Below are positions 1-8,390 of a DNA stretch of 64,000 nt, one piece after another (the first letter of the stretch is position 1; the number at the start of each line of letters is the position of its first letter). This stretch comes from Pseudomonas sp. VD-NE ins (lineage in GTDB: Bacteria; Pseudomonadota; Gammaproteobacteria; Pseudomonadales; Pseudomonadaceae). A program made the translations under genes and the position numbers. The notes beneath the pieces are model-generated. The model had not been told where the DNA came from, did no database searches, and worked only from the letters and a program-made list of their open reading frames with translations. The stretch is from assembly GCF_031882575.1 (NCBI RefSeq), contig NZ_CP134772.1:5034501-5098500 (forward strand), read 5' to 3'.

Positions 1-486
1 GTCGATCAGGTCGAGGACGAATTGCTTTCCTCGCGACTGTCGACCAACCGCGCCGAACTCGGTGCCAATCGTCGGGTGCTGGTGCGTTTGCAACGGCTGC
101 TGGCGCTGGAACCCGGATCGCTGCTGCGTCTGCTTAACCGGCCGCCGCCGTGGTTGCAGAAGGAGGACGTCAAGGAACTGCGCAAATCCACCGAGGAGTT
201 TGCGCTGATCATCAACGACCTCACTGCCCTCGGTGAGCGGATCAAATTGCTCCAGGAAGAGATCGCCGCCAACCTCAACGAACAGAGCAACCGCACGCTG
301 TTCACCCTGACGGTGGTCACGGTGCTGGCGCTGCCGATCAACATCATTGCCGGTTTTTTCGGGATGAATGTGGGTGGCGTGCCGTTGTCGCAGGATCCAC
401 AAGGGTTCTGGATATTGGTCGCGCTGGTGGCGACGTTTACCGTGATTGCCGGGCGTTGGGCGTTTCGCAAGCGCGGGGATTATTGA
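1..486 (+). CDS. zntB: ZntB-type CorA-family metal transporter, C-terminal part
   Basis: This is the 3' end of a gene that begins before the window; frame 1 is open from base 1 to a TGA at 484-486. The visible 161 residues hold the end of the cytoplasmic helical domain followed by two membrane helices. Between the helices sits the CorA-superfamily signature GMN, in the context FFGMNVGGVPL, which is the form usual in ZntB. ZntB proteins are inner-membrane pentamers that move Zn2+; older work described efflux and newer work proton-coupled uptake. The last residues (RKRGDY) are positively charged, as expected for a cytoplasmic tail. The assignment as ZntB rather than CorA rests on the loop sequence and on family knowledge. 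Confidence 0.85.
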   Translation, partial: VDQVEDELLSSRLSTNRAELGANRRVLVRLQRLLALEPGSLLRLLNRPPPWLQKEDVKELRKSTEEFALIINDLTALGERIKLLQEEIAANLNEQSNRTLFTLTVVTVLALPINIIAGFFGMNVGGVPLSQDPQGFWILVALVATFTVIAGRWAFRKRGDY

Positions 487-512
487 CCACCGAACCTTAT
501 GTCCAGCACAGA

Positions 513-612
513 TCCCCTGTGGGAGCGAGCCTGCTCGCGAAAGCGATCTGTCATTCAACAATGATGGTGACTGACACTCCGTCTTCGCGAGCAGGCTCGC
601 TCCCACAGGGGA
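513..612. repeat. REP doublet, family A (GGGAGCGAGCCTGCTCGCGAA)
   Basis: Two inverted copies of a palindrome-containing sequence (CTGTGGGAGCGAGCCTGCTC and its complement) are separated by about 45 bases of unrelated sequence. This is the layout of Pseudomonas REP doublets (REPINs), which are mobilised by RAYT transposases encoded elsewhere. It fills the gap between zntB and the phosphate transporter gene. Confidence 0.9.
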
Positions 613-736
613 CCTCATCGGCCTTAAGACCGACGGCGGGATTAATCAGCCCAAACACTGACATGGCGCAGTCTCTCTGTAACATTCTGCAACGATCATG
701 GGCGACATTCCTTCCCTCGCTCAGGATTGTCCGCTC

Positions 737-2350
737 ATGGCTACTCCCTCCCTGACCGCCAGCCCCGCGTCCGCCGCCAGCGGCAGGCCGGCCCTCGACA
801 AGAAAACCGGCCCGTTTACCTACGTGATCTTTTTCGCCGTGCTGGCGATGGGAATGCTGTTCACCGCTTACAGCCTGATGCACGACATGCACGAACTCGG
901 CACGGTGGTCACCACGTGGACGCCGTTCCTGCTGCTCGGAGTGGCGCTGCTGATTGCCCTGGGCTTTGAGTTCGTTAACGGTTTCCATGACACCGCCAAC
1001 GCCGTCGCGACGGTGATCTACACCCACTCGCTGCCACCGAATGTCGCGGTGGTCTGGTCGGGGTTCTTCAACTTTCTCGGTGTGCTGCTTTCGAGTGGCG
1101 CGGTGGCGTTCGGCATCATTGCGTTGCTGCCGGTGGAGCTGATTCTGCAGGTCGGTTCGTCTGCCGGCTTCTCGATGATTTTCGCCCTGCTGATCGCGGC
1201 GATCCTGTGGAACCTCGGCACCTGGTGGTTGGGCTTGCCGGCCTCGTCGTCGCACACCTTGATCGGTTCGATCATCGGCGTCGGTGTGGCCAATGCCTTG
1301 ATGCACGGCCGCGACGGCACCAGCGGTGTCGACTGGGCGCAGGCGACCAAAATCGGTTACGCCTTGCTGCTGTCGCCGCTGGTGGGTTTCGGTTGTGCGG
1401 CGCTGTTGCTGTTGGCACTGCGGGCGTTCGTGAAGAATCGTTCGCTGTATAAAGCGCCGGAAGGCAACACGCCGCCGCCATGGTGGATTCGCGGTTTGCT
1501 GATTCTGACCTGCACCGGCGTGTCCTTCGCTCACGGCTCCAACGACGGCCAGAAAGGCATGGGCCTGATCATGTTGATTCTGGTCGGCACCTTGCCGATG
1601 GCCTATGCCTTGAACCGCACCATGCCGGAAGAACAGTCGTTGCAGTTTGCCGCCGTGGCGCAAGTCACCCAGCAAGCGCTGGTGAAAAGTGCACCGCTGC
1701 CGACGCCGGCCGATCCGCGTGCGGTGCTCTCCGATTACGTGCGCAGCAAGGACGCCACGCCACAACTGATTCCCGCCCTCGCCGCCCTCACCGGGCACAT
1801 TGGCGAAGAAGTCAGGGGCTACGGCTCGCTGGCAAAAGTCCCGGCCGAAGCCATGGGCAACGTCCGTAACGACATGTACCTGGCCAGCGAAAGCATTCGC
1901 CTGATGGACAAGAACAAGGTCGGCAATTTCGACGCTGACACCAGCAGCAAGCTGCAACTGTTCAAGCAACAGATCGACAACGCCACGCGGTTTATTCCGC
2001 TGTGGGTGAAGATCGCCGTGGCCATCGCGCTCGGGCTGGGCACCATGGTCGGCTGGAAGCGGATTGTGGTGACGGTGGGTGAGAAGATCGGCAAGACCCA
2101 CCTGACCTATGCGCAGGGTGCATCGGCGGAAACCGTGGCGATGCTGACCATTGGCGCGGCGGACATGTTTGGTTTGCCGGTGTCGACCACGCATGTGTTG
2201 TCATCCGGTGTGGCCGGGACCATGGTCGCCAACGGTGGCGGGTTGCAGATGAAGACCATCCGTAATCTGTTGATGGCGTGGGTGCTGACGCTACCGGCGG
2301 CGATCCTGCTGTCAGGCAGCCTCTATTGGCTGTTCACCCAGATCTTCTGA
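737..2350 (+). CDS. inorganic phosphate transporter, Pit family
   Basis: A 537-residue integral membrane protein of the PiT family, which imports phosphate (as metal-phosphate) with protons or sodium. Both PiT repeats are visible: GFVNGFHDTANAVAT near residue 80 and FAHGSNDGQKGMGL near residue 265, each in a hydrophobic half of the protein. A hydrophilic loop of about 130 residues lies between the two membrane halves (about 310-440). The ATG at 737 is preferred because CAGGA precedes it and the N-terminus then matches a short soluble tail; an upstream in-frame ATG at 698 lacks a good ribosome site. It stands alone between two repeats with no PhoU-like partner gene. The family is secure; the symbol pitA would be a guess. 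Confidence 0.9.
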   Translation: MATPSLTASPASAASGRPALDKKTGPFTYVIFFAVLAMGMLFTAYSLMHDMHELGTVVTTWTPFLLLGVALLIALGFEFVNGFHDTANAVATVIYTHSLPPNVAVVWSGFFNFLGVLLSSGAVAFGIIALLPVELILQVGSSAGFSMIFALLIAAILWNLGTWWLGLPASSSHTLIGSIIGVGVANALMHGRDGTSGVDWAQATKIGYALLLSPLVGFGCAALLLLALRAFVKNRSLYKAPEGNTPPPWWIRGLLILTCTGVSFAHGSNDGQKGMGLIMLILVGTLPMAYALNRTMPEEQSLQFAAVAQVTQQALVKSAPLPTPADPRAVLSDYVRSKDATPQLIPALAALTGHIGEEVRGYGSLAKVPAEAMGNVRNDMYLASESIRLMDKNKVGNFDADTSSKLQLFKQQIDNATRFIPLWVKIAVAIALGLGTMVGWKRIVVTVGEKIGKTHLTYAQGASAETVAMLTIGAADMFGLPVSTTHVLSSGVAGTMVANGGGLQMKTIRNLLMAWVLTLPAAILLSGSLYWLFTQIF

Positions 2351-2365
2351 TCCGCACAACTCCCC

Positions 2366-2464
2366 TGTAGGAGCTGCCGAAGGCTCGGGCCGCGATCGGA
2401 CGATCTTTTGATCTTGTTTTTAAAAAGCAAAATCAAAAGATCGCAGCCTCCGGCAGCTCCTACA
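2366..2464. repeat. REP doublet, family B (GTAGGAGCTGCCGAAGGCT)
   Basis: A 99-base imperfect inverted repeat. The outer arms are TGTAGGAGCTGCCGAAGGCT and its complement, the inner arms GATCTTTTGATC and its complement. It lies between the convergent ends of the Pit gene and a LysR gene and could act as a bidirectional terminator. Confidence 0.9.
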
Positions 2465-2483
2465 TTTGGATTTGTGGTGTTGG

Positions 2484-3380
2484 TTAGAGCGCGGAGCGAA
2501 TCAGATCGCCCAGCCAGTCCATAAACACCCTCACCCGCAACGGCAAATGCCGCTGCCGCGCGTACAACAATGAAATCCCCATCGCCGGCGCGGTGAATTG
2601 CGGCAGCACGGTCACCAGTTCACCGTTTTCCAGATGCGGCTGCATGCCGGTGCGCGGCACCTGAGTAAGACCGAAGCCTCCGAGGCACGCCGACTCGTAA
2701 GCGTCAGTGCTGTTGACCGTAATGCTGCCAGCCATCGGCAAGCGCTTAACCTGACCGCCCTCCTCATACACAAAGCCTTCCGAACGCGAACCGAGTACGC
2801 CCACGTAATGCACCAGCCGATGCTGCGCTAGGTCCTCCAGCGTCTGCGGCACGCCATAGCGCGCGAGGTACGCGGGGCTGGCGCAGTTGACCATGGGAAA
2901 GTCACCGAGGTGTCGCGCGACCACTGATTGATCCGGTTGCGCGCCAATCCTCACCACGCAATCGAAGCCTTCGCTGAGCAGGTCGACGCGGCGGTCGGTG
3001 CTGCTGATTTCCAGCTCCAGATTCGGGTGCCGATCCATGAACTGCGGCAGGCGCGGCATGATCAGGCGCCGCGCGAGAATGTTCGGCAGGTCGACACGAA
3101 TGCGCCCGGTCAGCGACGCCTCATCCTGGCGGAACAAGCCCTCGATCTCATCCATGTGCGAGAGCAGATCCTTGCTGCGTTCGTACAGCACCAGACCGTC
3201 CTGTGTCGCCTGTACCTTGCGTGTGGTGCGTTGCAGCAGACGCGTGCCGAGTAACGCCTCCAGCGCCTGCACATGCTCGGACACGGTTGATCGCGGCAGT
3301 CCGAGATTTTCCCCGGCGAGGGTAAAACTCGACAGTTCGCTGACCCGCACGAAAGTACGCAGCAGTTCCAGTTTGTTCAT
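2484..3380 (-). CDS. LysR-family transcriptional regulator, divergent from an SDR gene
   Basis: A 298-residue LysR-type regulator of usual length. Residues 1-60 carry the winged helix-turn-helix (FVRVSELSSFTLAGENLGLP then STVSEHVQALEALLGTRLLQ); the rest is the periplasmic-binding-protein-like effector domain. The CrgA/AaeR-like wording around TRKVQATQDG is typical of the large LysR subfamily that controls oxidoreductases. It faces away from the short-chain dehydrogenase gene at 3500, leaving a 119-base shared promoter region. LysR proteins commonly activate the divergent gene and repress themselves, so that SDR is the likely target. The effector cannot be told from the sequence. Confidence 0.92.
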   Translation of the reverse strand: MNKLELLRTFVRVSELSSFTLAGENLGLPRSTVSEHVQALEALLGTRLLQRTTRKVQATQDGLVLYERSKDLLSHMDEIEGLFRQDEASLTGRIRVDLPNILARRLIMPRLPQFMDRHPNLELEISSTDRRVDLLSEGFDCVVRIGAQPDQSVVARHLGDFPMVNCASPAYLARYGVPQTLEDLAQHRLVHYVGVLGSRSEGFVYEEGGQVKRLPMAGSITVNSTDAYESACLGGFGLTQVPRTGMQPHLENGELVTVLPQFTAPAMGISLLYARQRHLPLRVRVFMDWLGDLIRSAL

Positions 3381-3499
3381 GGCGGGCCTTTGATTGTTCG
3401 GCTGAGCCGATCAGTGATTCCGGATTCACTCTGTTTATCACCTCAGGGCGGATAAATAAACTGAGTCCCATCACCACTCACCGCATCGAGGAAGCTTCC

Positions 3500-4258
3500 A
3501 TGAATCGTAAAATCGCATTGATCACCGGCGCCAGCCGTGGCCTGGGCAAGAACGCCGCTCTGCACCTCGCCGCTCAAGGCATCGACATCATCGGCACTTA
3601 CCACAGCCGTGCTGATGAAGCTCAAGCGCTGGTGAAAGAAGTGCAAGCACTTGGCGGCAAAGCCGTGATGCTGCAACTCGATGTTGGCCGCAGCGAAAGC
3701 TTTTCTCAATTCGCCGGGCAGGTCGAGCAAGCCTTGGCGCAAACCTTCGAGCGCCAGCGTTTTGATTTCCTGATCAACAATGCCGGGGTCGGCCTGCATG
3801 TCAGCTTCGCCGAGACCAGCGTGGAGCAATTCGACATGCTGATGAACGTGCATTTGAAAGGGCCGTTCTTTCTGACTCAGCAACTGCTGCCGCTGATTAA
3901 CGACGGTGGTCGGATCATCAACATCTCCAGCGGCCTCGCGCGTTTCACGATCCCCGGCGCCAGCGCCTATGCAGCAATGAAAGGCGCGATCGAAGTGCTG
4001 ACCCGCTATCAGGCGAAAGAACTGGGTGCGCGGCAAATTGCCGTGAATACCCTGGCGCCCGGTGCGATTGAAACCGACTTTGGTGGCGGTACCGTGCGCG
4101 ACAATGCGGCGGTGAATGCGATGGTCGCCGACAACACTGCGCTGGGGCGCGCCGGTCAGCCGGATGACATTGGCGGGGCATTGGCGTTGTTGCTGTCGCC
4201 GGGGGCGCAGTGGATCAATGGTCAACGGGTTGAAGCCTCTGGCGGCATGTTCCTTTAA
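3500..4258 (+). CDS. short-chain dehydrogenase/reductase (SDR)
   Basis: A 252-residue classical SDR, a soluble NAD(P)H-dependent oxidoreductase. The cofactor motif TGASRGLGK is at residues 10-18, NNAG near 93, and the catalytic Ser and YxxxK motif at ISSG and SAYAAMK (about 141-162). After the active site the sequence AVNTLAPGAIETDF is the usual cofactor-interaction loop. The start ATG at 3500 follows GAGGAAG at good spacing. The divergent LysR gene at 3380 probably controls it. The substrate cannot be deduced; many relatives are annotated as 3-oxoacyl-ACP reductase-like, but nothing nearby suggests fatty-acid synthesis. Confidence 0.92.
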   Translation: MNRKIALITGASRGLGKNAALHLAAQGIDIIGTYHSRADEAQALVKEVQALGGKAVMLQLDVGRSESFSQFAGQVEQALAQTFERQRFDFLINNAGVGLHVSFAETSVEQFDMLMNVHLKGPFFLTQQLLPLINDGGRIINISSGLARFTIPGASAYAAMKGAIEVLTRYQAKELGARQIAVNTLAPGAIETDFGGGTVRDNAAVNAMVADNTALGRAGQPDDIGGALALLLSPGAQWINGQRVEASGGMFL

Positions 4259-4280
4259 TCAACGCTGAAACACCTTCCCT

Positions 4281-4393
4281 TGTAGGAGCTGCCGCAGGCT
4301 CGGGCCGCGATCGGACGATCTTTTGATCTTGCTGTTAAAAATCAAAATCAAAAGATCGTCCGATCGCGGCCCGAGCCTTCGGCAGCTCCTACA
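4281..4393. repeat. REP doublet, family B
   Basis: An inverted repeat with arms TGTAGGAGCTGCCGCAGGCT and its complement, enclosing GCGATCGGACGATCTTTTGA and its complement. The pairing spans over 40 bases per arm, making this the most perfect family B copy in the window. It separates the convergent SDR and PACE genes. Confidence 0.9.
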
Positions 4394-4405
4394 CGGGGAT
4401 CGAGG

Positions 4406-4843
4406 TTAGTTCTGACAGGCGTTGCGGGTCATAAAGCGCTCACGCACCACGTCATAACCCCAGTGATACACGTAGGTGTACGGCAGGAAAAACAGCAACA
4501 CGCCGATGTCGAGCAAAAACGCCTGCCACAGGCTGACCGACAGCCACCAGGCAATCAGCGGCACGCCCATCACGATCAAACCACCCTCGAACAGCAGCGC
4601 GTGCACCACCCGTACCCAGGCGTTGTGCGCAACGTTCAGGCGTTCCAGCAGACGGTCGAAGAAACGGTTGAACACCACGTTCCAAGCGAGCGCCAACAGC
4701 GCGATCAGCACCGTCACTGCGCCCATTTCAAGCATCGGTTTCTGCATGATCCACGCCAGCAACGGGGTGCAGATCAGGATGGCCAGCAGTTCGAAACCAA
4801 CGGCCTGGAAAATACGTTCAGTGATGGATTTGTGGGCAGTCAT
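4406..4843 (-). CDS. PACE-family (AceI-like) small multidrug/biocide efflux protein
   Basis: A 145-residue protein with four predicted membrane helices in two repeated halves, the size and layout of the PACE family (two bacterial transmembrane pair domains). Halves read ERIFQAVGFELLAILICTPL and RVVHALLFEGGLIVMGVPLI, with NVVFNRFFDRL and YHWGYDVVRERF closing each half, as in AceI of Acinetobacter. The N-terminal Glu in GFELLAI corresponds to the proton-coupling glutamate of AceI (Glu15) by position. Family members export chlorhexidine, acriflavine or short-chain diamines; the substrate here is unknown. A LysR gene starts 89 bases away on the other strand, as in the aceI/aceR arrangement. A second such pair lies at 16540-17974. 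Confidence 0.88.
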   Translation of the reverse strand: MTAHKSITERIFQAVGFELLAILICTPLLAWIMQKPMLEMGAVTVLIALLALAWNVVFNRFFDRLLERLNVAHNAWVRVVHALLFEGGLIVMGVPLIAWWLSVSLWQAFLLDIGVLLFFLPYTYVYHWGYDVVRERFMTRNACQN

Positions 4844-4932
4844 GGCCTGAGTCCTTGAGTGAAGATGGTTGCCATGATCTATGCTCGCATCGATACTTCA
4901 TAACCAATAACCATCGATCAAGGCGATAGTTG

Positions 4933-5787
4933 ATGATTTCGCAGGAAGTGCTGCTGGCTTTCGTCCAGGCTGCCACCCAAGGTTCGTTTTCGGCAGCGGC
5001 GCGCAAGCTCGGGCGCAGCCAGTCGACTATCAGCGCGGCGGTGGCCAGCCTTGAGATTGATCTGGACCTGGTGCTGTTTGATCGCAGCAGCCGCAAACCG
5101 ACCCTGACCCCGGCCGGGCATGTGATGCTGCAACGCGCCGAGGCGATTCTGGCGGCCAGCAGTCGCCTGGAAATGACCGCGCGACAGTTGTCCCAAGGCG
5201 TCGAGCCGAAGTTGACCGTGGCGATTTCCGACACTTATCAATCGGACCGGTTTGAAGCGGCGTTGGTCGGGTTTGAGCAGCGTTATCCGGATCTGGAGCT
5301 GGAATGTTTGATTGCCGAATGTGATGACCTGATCGAACTGGTGCAGCGTGGTCGTGCTCATCTGGCCTTCGCGGAGATGCAAGAAAACTATCCGCCGGAT
5401 CTGGCGACGTCGACGGTGGCCGAACGCACGGAAATCGCATTGTTCGTCAATCGCGACCACCCGCTGGCCAAGCTTGATCGCATTGATCAGCAGATCCTCG
5501 AGCAGCATCGCGAATTGCGTCTGGCGACCATCGTCAATCCTTACGACAGTCGCGGCAAAGGTCGGGTGTGGTCGGCACCGAGTTATCTGATGTTGCTGGA
5601 AATGGCCGAGAAAGGTTTTGGCTGGGCGCCATTGCCGCGTTGGCTGGCGCAGCGCTTTGGCAATGATTTGCTGGTGGAGTTGAAGGTGCGTGGGTGGCCG
5701 AAACCGGTGTTTGTTGATGCCTTGTGGTCGCGGCTTTATCCACCGGGGCCGGCGGGGAGTTGGTTGCTCAGCAAGATGCTGGAATAG
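4933..5787 (+). CDS. LysR-family regulator divergent from the PACE efflux gene
   Basis: A 284-residue LysR-type protein. The DNA-binding domain is clear (FVQAATQGSFSAAARKLGRS, STISAAVASLEIDL), followed by an effector-binding domain with SRLEMTARQLSQG at the hinge. The ATG at 4933 is used; a TTG directly before it gives a one-residue longer alternative. Its divergent placement 89 bases from a PACE gene mirrors aceR/aceI of Acinetobacter, where the regulator activates the pump in response to its substrates. It shares wording with the LysR protein at 16540 (GSFSAAAR, SLGRxxS, SIxSLE-type helix), suggesting the two are related paralogues. Its effector is unknown. Confidence 0.9.
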   Translation: MISQEVLLAFVQAATQGSFSAAARKLGRSQSTISAAVASLEIDLDLVLFDRSSRKPTLTPAGHVMLQRAEAILAASSRLEMTARQLSQGVEPKLTVAISDTYQSDRFEAALVGFEQRYPDLELECLIAECDDLIELVQRGRAHLAFAEMQENYPPDLATSTVAERTEIALFVNRDHPLAKLDRIDQQILEQHRELRLATIVNPYDSRGKGRVWSAPSYLMLLEMAEKGFGWAPLPRWLAQRFGNDLLVELKVRGWPKPVFVDALWSRLYPPGPAGSWLLSKMLE

Positions 5788-5824
5788 CGGCGCTGCTGAT
5801 CGCTGGCAAGCCTGAAGTCAAAAG

Positions 5825-6216
5825 CCCCTCACCCCAGCCCTCCCGAAACGTCGGACCGCCCGGAGGGAGAGGGAGCTGACCGAGGTGTCTTGCGTCAGAC
5901 ATCGACCTGAGAGACCGAGTCGATTATGGATTCATTGGATATGAGCTCAAAAGCCCATCACCCCAGCCCTCTCCCGGAGGGAGAGGGAGCTGACCGAGGT
6001 GTCTTGCGTCAGACATCGACCTGAAAGACCGAGTCGATTATGGATTCACTGCGACCTTAAACCCCAACCAGATTGGGTCGATTATGGATTTCATTGCGAC
6101 CGTACCTCGACCAGACTGGGTCGATTCTGGATTCAAAGCCGGTCGTTCAAGTCGGTGAATTCTCCAATATCCCCCAATCGGTCCCCTCTCCCCCTGGGAG
6201 AGGGCTAGGGTGAGGG
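5825..6216. repeat. family D repeat cluster, two and a half units
   Basis: This gene-free stretch between a LysR stop and the ECF sigma gene consists of a dispersed repeat. Each unit starts with CCCTCACCCCAGCCCTC and contains CTGACCGAGGTGTCTTGCGT, ATCGACCTGA and GAGTCGATTATGGATTCA; the cluster ends with the inverted terminus GAGAGGGCTAGGGTGAGGG. The second unit (from about 5949) repeats the first almost base for base. The right end runs into the sigma-factor gene and contains its stop codon (CTA at 6205-6207 on this strand). Confidence 0.85.
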
Positions 6217-7446
6217 CAATTCCAGCGCCATGAGCCGCCCTTCAATAAACCGCCGCTCCGGCTCTTGTCGGGTCAACTCCAAGGCGCGCAGATACGCCGC
6301 CCTCGCCTCTTCCACCCTGCCCAACTGCCGACAAAACTCCGCCCGCGCCGAATGCGCCAAGTGGTAATCCTGCAACTCGCCCCGCGCCAAAATCCCTTCA
6401 ATCAGATTCAACCCGGCCAACACGCCATCGCGCTTGGCCACCGCCACCGCCCGGTTCAGCTCGATCACCGGCGAAGGCACCGCGCGCAGCAGTACGTCAT
6501 ACAAGCCAACGATCTGCTCCCAATCCGTCTCCGCCGCCGACGGTGCCTCAGCATGAACCGCCGCAATCGCCGCCTGCAAACAATACGGTCCAAACCGCCG
6601 CGTGGTCAGCGCGCGCTCGACCAGCGCACAACCCTCAGCGATCAATTGGCTGTCCCACAATGATCGATCCTGATCGTCGAGCAAGACCAATTCACCGTCC
6701 GGCGAGGTGCGCGCCGAGCGTCGCGATTCGTGCAACAACATCATCGCCAACAGCCCCATCACCTCCGGTTCTGGCAGCAACTCCATCAACAGTCGCCCCA
6801 ACCTGATCGCCTCGCGGGTCAGATCCTCACGGGTCACCTCGGCCCCACCCGACGCCGAATACCCTTCGTTGAACACCAGATAAATCACCCGCAACACACT
6901 GTCGAGTCGTTCGGGCAATTCGTTCAGGCTCGGTACTTGATAAGGGATTTTCGCGTCACGGATCTTGGCTTTCGCCCGCACGATGCGCTGGGCTATCGCC
7001 GCTGGCGCGGAGAGAAAGGCGCGGGCGATTTCCTCGGTGGTCAGGTCGCAGACTTCGCGCAAGGTCAGCGGCACTTGTGCATCCGCCGCCAGCGCCGGGT
7101 GGCAGCAGGTGAAGATCAGCCGCAGGCGATCATCTTCCACGTCTTCACCGCTCCAGTCGGCCTGTTCCAGTTCTTCCAGTTGCGCCAACAACAATGGCTG
7201 CGAGGCCTTGAACCGAGCGCGGCGGCGCAATACATCAATCGCCTTGAAGCGCCCGGTGGACACCAGCCAAGTGCGCGGGTTGTCGGGCACGCCGTCGCGT
7301 TGCCAGCGCTCGACCGCGACGAAGAACGCCTCGTGCAAGGCTTCTTCGGCGAGGTCGAAATCACCGAGCAGACGAATCAGCGTCGCCAGAATCCGTCGCG
7401 AGTCTTCGCGATAGACCTGCTCGACCCGCGCCCGAACCTCAGACAT
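6205..7446 (-). CDS. ECF sigma factor with C-terminal TPR-like extension (ECF42 type)
   Basis: A 413-residue sigma-70 family protein, about twice the length of a simple ECF sigma factor. Residues 1-80 form region 2 (LLGDFDLAEEALHEAFFVAV then NPRTWLVSTGRFKAIDVLRR), residues 110-165 region 4 (LTLREVCDLTTEEIARAFL). The remaining 240 residues are an all-helical extension ending in a TPR-like repeat (ARAEFCRQLGRVEEARAAYL). This architecture and the overlapping DGPF gene upstream are the hallmarks of group ECF42, which lacks an anti-sigma factor and is thought to be controlled through its own extension and its DGPF partner. Its ATG lies inside the DGPF gene (8-base overlap), so the two are translationally coupled. 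The last residues LPSP and the stop are encoded by a family D repeat end, so the C-terminus may be altered. Confidence 0.88.
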   Translation of the reverse strand: MSEVRARVEQVYREDSRRILATLIRLLGDFDLAEEALHEAFFVAVERWQRDGVPDNPRTWLVSTGRFKAIDVLRRRARFKASQPLLLAQLEELEQADWSGEDVEDDRLRLIFTCCHPALAADAQVPLTLREVCDLTTEEIARAFLSAPAAIAQRIVRAKAKIRDAKIPYQVPSLNELPERLDSVLRVIYLVFNEGYSASGGAEVTREDLTREAIRLGRLLMELLPEPEVMGLLAMMLLHESRRSARTSPDGELVLLDDQDRSLWDSQLIAEGCALVERALTTRRFGPYCLQAAIAAVHAEAPSAAETDWEQIVGLYDVLLRAVPSPVIELNRAVAVAKRDGVLAGLNLIEGILARGELQDYHLAHSARAEFCRQLGRVEEARAAYLRALELTRQEPERRFIEGRLMALELPSP

Positions 7447-7783
7447 TCAACTGCCGCACCGGGCGCACTTCAACACTCCCAACCCGCGCCGCCGGAATGT
7501 TGCCGGCGACCTGGATTGCTTCGTTGAGATCCTTGGCGTCGATCAGATAGAAGCCGGCCAGTTGCTCCTTGGTTTCGGCGAACGGGCCATCGGTAATCGA
7601 CAGTTTGCCGTTGCGCATACGCACCGTGGTGGCGGTCTGCACCGACTCCAGCGCTTCGGCGGCAACCATCCGCCCGCTGCCCTGAATCGACTCGGCGTAG
7701 GCCCAGCACTCGGCATCCTCCGGGCTGTCGGGCGACGAATGCAGCAGATGTTCATCGCTGTAGACCAGGCATAAATACTTCAT
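7439..7783 (-). CDS. YCII/DGPF-domain protein, partner of the ECF42 sigma factor
   Basis: A 114-residue single-domain protein of the YCII-related superfamily. The start ATG at 7783 gives MKYLCLVYSDE and is preceded by AGGAG at ideal spacing; a longer frame to 7810 lacks one. The motif DGPF occurs in LSITDGPFAETKEQLAGFYL, followed by DAKDLNEAIQVAGNIPAA, the classical DGPF signature. It overlaps the sigma gene by 8 bases. In Streptomyces and other bacteria DGPF proteins are encoded next to ECF42 factors and are their main regulatory targets or partners; their biochemical activity is not established. Confidence 0.9.
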   Translation of the reverse strand: MKYLCLVYSDEHLLHSSPDSPEDAECWAYAESIQGSGRMVAAEALESVQTATTVRMRNGKLSITDGPFAETKEQLAGFYLIDAKDLNEAIQVAGNIPAARVGSVEVRPVRQLNV

Positions 7784-7823
7784 GGCGTTCTCCTGAAGCG
7801 GACGGTTCAACTATGGCTGAAGA

Positions 7824-8249
7824 TCAGGGGGTCACATCGAACAGGGTCGCGCCGCTCATCGGATCGAACGGCGCCGACCAGTGTTCATGGGCGATTTTCC
7901 ACGCCCCGCCGACCTGCCGGTAGCAAGCGGTGACGCGCATCCAGCAGCTCTGGGTTTCGCCTTTGTCATTGGTGCCGCCGCAATTGGCTACCCAGTGGGC
8001 GAAGGCGATGTTGTCGGCGCTTTCGATGGCAATTTCGTGGAACTCGAAAATGTGCGGGCCGGGGCACATTTCCATGCATTCGACCCAGTGCGCGCGGTAG
8101 GCGGGTTTGCCCTTGAATTGCAGCGCCTTGATCGCGTCGAAGGAGACGATGTCGTCGGCGTACAACGCCATGACTTTCTCCACGTCCTTTTTCATGACGG
8201 CTTCGCGGTAGGTGTTGATCAGGGTCTGGATCTCGGTTTGTGCGCTCAT
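7824..8249 (-). CDS. SnoaL/NTF2-like protein, first gene of the ECF42 operon
   Basis: A 141-residue protein with the NTF2-like cone fold signature of SnoaL/YybH proteins: YREAVMKKDVEKVMALYADD near the start, FKGKPAYRAHW in the middle and YRQVGGAWKIAHEHWS near the end. It has no signal peptide, so it is cytoplasmic. The ATG at 8249 after GGTGA is preferred to an in-frame GTG three codons earlier. It lies 40 bases upstream of the DGPF gene on the same strand, so SnoaL-like, DGPF and ECF42 genes probably form one transcript. SnoaL-like domains also occur fused to other ECF sigma groups (ECF41), which makes a sensory role for this separate protein plausible but unproven. Confidence 0.82.
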   Translation of the reverse strand: MSAQTEIQTLINTYREAVMKKDVEKVMALYADDIVSFDAIKALQFKGKPAYRAHWVECMEMCPGPHIFEFHEIAIESADNIAFAHWVANCGGTNDKGETQSCWMRVTACYRQVGGAWKIAHEHWSAPFDPMSGATLFDVTP

Positions 8250-8390
8250 GGTGTTCACCGTGGTTTTTGTTGTGAAGACACCTTTAGTCGTTCGGCGAAC
8301 AGGCAGATCGACAGTCGAAACAAAAAATTTCCACTGAGGCCAAAATCGCTAGAATCCGAGGCTCATCTTTGTAGGAAAAAGGAAATTCCC

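Noticed and set aside
551..2194. A long minus-strand frame opposite the Pit transporter gene
   Set aside because: Rich in His, Arg and Gln with no domain; it mirrors the plus-strand PiT gene, which has clear family motifs.
5825..6216. CRISPR-like array
   Set aside because: The repeated units are long, contiguous and nearly identical, with no regular spacers, and similar copies are scattered across the window; this is a dispersed repeat.
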